Shown here piece by piece: positions 33,717 through 34,806 of a DNA stretch of 34,806 nucleotides. A model generated the notes under the pieces. It ran no database searches. It was not told the origin of the DNA and worked only from the letters and a program-made list of their open reading frames with translations. The stretch is from Phycisphaera mikurensis NBRC 102666 (GTDB lineage Bacteria; Planctomycetota; Phycisphaerae; Phycisphaerales; SM1A02), in contig CAMDUT010000007.1 in the NCBI GenBank assembly GCA_945877905.1, positions 1 to 34,806 of the forward strand. The letters are read 5' to 3'. Made by a program: the position numbers and the translations under genes. Each line of letters starts with the position of its first letter. Within the stretch, counting starts at the first letter, position 1.

Positions 33717-34806
33717 TCAGCGCCCGCCGTTCCAGCGCACGTTGTGGCGGCGGTGGAGCGCGTCGCGATCCGCCCCGGGGATCGCGCCGTCACGGACCGG
33801 CAGCGGGTCGAGGGTCGCGCCCGTGCCGGTGTGGAGGTCCATGTCCTTGCACCAGCCCGCCACGTCGAGCACCCATGTGCGGCGCATTCCCGCGGCAGGC
33901 GAAGGCACCGACCGCGCGTCGAACGAGAGCCGGACCTCCTCGCCGGCCCCGAAGACCGCGACGGCGTCGTCGATCCCGGCGAGCAGCGCGGTGCAGTCGC
34001 CGAACGCGGTGTACGCCCCCGGCTGAACGCGGCAGTCCCAGAGCGGGACGCGGTGCGCGTAGTCGTAGTCCGGGCGGCGCTGCGGGCGCGGAATGCGCCG
34101 CGCGAACCCGGCGTCCGCCATCGAGGCGCCCGCGAGTCGGCCCACGTGCCGTACCGCCCCCGGGCACGGCTCGGCCCACGCGAGCCGCACGGCGTCGACG
34201 TAGACCTCCATGGTGGTGCGGAGGCGCAGCTCGCGGCAGCCGTGCGGCACGCCGACCCTCGGAACCGGAAGCAGGCAGCGGCGCGGCATGCCCGCGGGGT
34301 AGCCGTACTCGGCGACGAGCGTCACCCACGCGCCGGTCGCGGGATCCTTCGCCTCGAGCGTGGGTGCCTGGTACGGCGCCTGTGCCTGCCACATCGCGAA
34401 CCCGGTGGACGAGTACGGGTACTCGACCCAGCCATCGAGGACGAGCATGGGCTCGCCCGAGGCCGCGTCGATCGCGTCGGCGAACGCAAGCTCGAGCGTC
34501 GCCTCGTCGGCCAGCCGCCCGATGAAGCGCGGGTCCGCGGGCCCGAGGTCGGCGGCCCGTCCGTCCGCGGACCCGACGTCGTCCGTGGCATCGGCGTCGC
34601 GCCCCGCCGTCCGTGCGACGGCCCGCGCCGGCACCGACGACCGACGCCAGAACCGTGCCTCGCCGGTCGGCTGCGGACCGTTGATTCCCATGCGCTCGTC
34701 GAGCGCGACGTCCCATCCCTCCGGCACGTCGATCGCCTCGAGCACGACCGCGTCGAGGTAGCACGCCTCCTCCATCGGCTCGCCGAGGCGAACGTCGTAG
34801 CGCCCG
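33717..34806 (-). CDS. C-terminal part of a large ASPIC/CRTAC1-associated protein (runs off window)
   Basis: At least 363 residues. The frame is open through the window edge: upstream of an ATG at 34775 it reads GRYDVRLGEP directly into MEEACYLDAVVLEAIDVPEG, so that ATG is internal. Phrases like YDVRL.EP.EEACYLDAV.L and a following DERMG resemble, from memory, the C-terminal domain of very large bacterial FG-GAP/ASPIC-UnbV-TPR proteins. Further motifs: LVLDGWVEYPYSSTGFAMWQ and TWVLDVAGWCKDMDLHTG. No heme or repeat motif is in the visible part. The stop is 48 nt upstream of the pentaheme start, same strand. Confidence 0.6.
   Translation of the reverse strand, partial: GRYDVRLGEPMEEACYLDAVVLEAIDVPEGWDVALDERMGINGPQPTGEARFWRRSSVPARAVARTAGRDADATDDVGSADGRAADLGPADPRFIGRLADEATLELAFADAIDAASGEPMLVLDGWVEYPYSSTGFAMWQAQAPYQAPTLEAKDPATGAWVTLVAEYGYPAGMPRRCLLPVPRVGVPHGCRELRLRTTMEVYVDAVRLAWAEPCPGAVRHVGRLAGASMADAGFARRIPRPQRRPDYDYAHRVPLWDCRVQPGAYTAFGDCTALLAGIDDAVAVFGAGEEVRLSFDARSVPSPAAGMRRTWVLDVAGWCKDMDLHTGTGATLDPLPVRDGAIPGADRDALHRRHNVRWNGGR

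Noticed and set aside
34764-34775. ATG at 34775 as the start of the last gene
   Set aside because: The same frame continues open to the window edge with protein-like sequence (GRYDVRLGEP), so this Met is internal.

Overview
The window is very GC-rich bacterial chromosome, coding-dense on both strands, and most likely comes from a planctomycete of the Phycisphaerae type. The signs are two secreted proteins ending in the same dockerin-like tail (closing in WGACP), an ECF sigma factor coupled to a DUF1559-like membrane protein, several CRTAC1/ASPIC-UnbV FG-GAP proteins, a hopanoid gene (hpnH), and cell-wall genes without a neighbouring ftsZ. This placement is inference from gene content; no 16S rRNA is present. 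I saw no tRNA, rRNA, CRISPR array, insertion sequence or prophage.

Layout. 1-182 (-) is the 5' end of uvrC. 285-746 encodes a cysteine-rich lipoprotein and 897-2177 dihydroorotase, convergent with hpnH (2200-3333, -). 3664-5399 is an ECF sigma factor overlapping a membrane protein that looks like an anti-sigma/pseudopilin fusion. 5536-6284 is rpmI-rplT, separated by a strong bidirectional terminator from fliW-csrA (-). 7331-10449 holds a large membrane glycosyltransferase-like protein and a PpiC/SurA-like protein. 10406-14611 (-) is a three-gene set: NtrC-type response regulator followed by two LptF/LptG permeases. 14727-19089 is a small cell-wall cluster murC-murB-ddl-ftsQ-like, followed by a small membrane protein, greA and a cardiolipin synthase (to 21879).

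From 21839 to the end is an accessory block devoted to extracytoplasmic proteins: a TPR protein coupled to a CRTAC1-like protein (-); a di-heme DUF1111-type cytochrome and a VCBS protein, both with the dockerin-like tail (+); then, on the minus strand, the C-terminal part of a large protein resembling the tail of ASPIC/UnbV proteins, a membrane-anchored pentaheme cytochrome with a TPR tail, and a second CRTAC1-like protein. In both TPR-to-CRTAC1 pairs the start of the second gene is a GTG overlapping the stop of the first (GTGA). This repeated architecture is the best candidate here for an undescribed system, probably an envelope redox or protein-maturation module.

Expression signals fall into two classes. 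Genes such as ddl, rplT, csrA, fliW and the DUF1111 gene have clear Shine-Dalgarno sequences. Many first-in-unit genes (uvrC, pyrC, the PpiC-like gene, the 19139 gene, the TPR gene, the pentaheme gene) instead carry a TANNNT hexamer 6-9 nt before the start codon and no Shine-Dalgarno, which suggests leaderless mRNAs. Start choices for murC, the sigma factor and the 7331 gene are uncertain.
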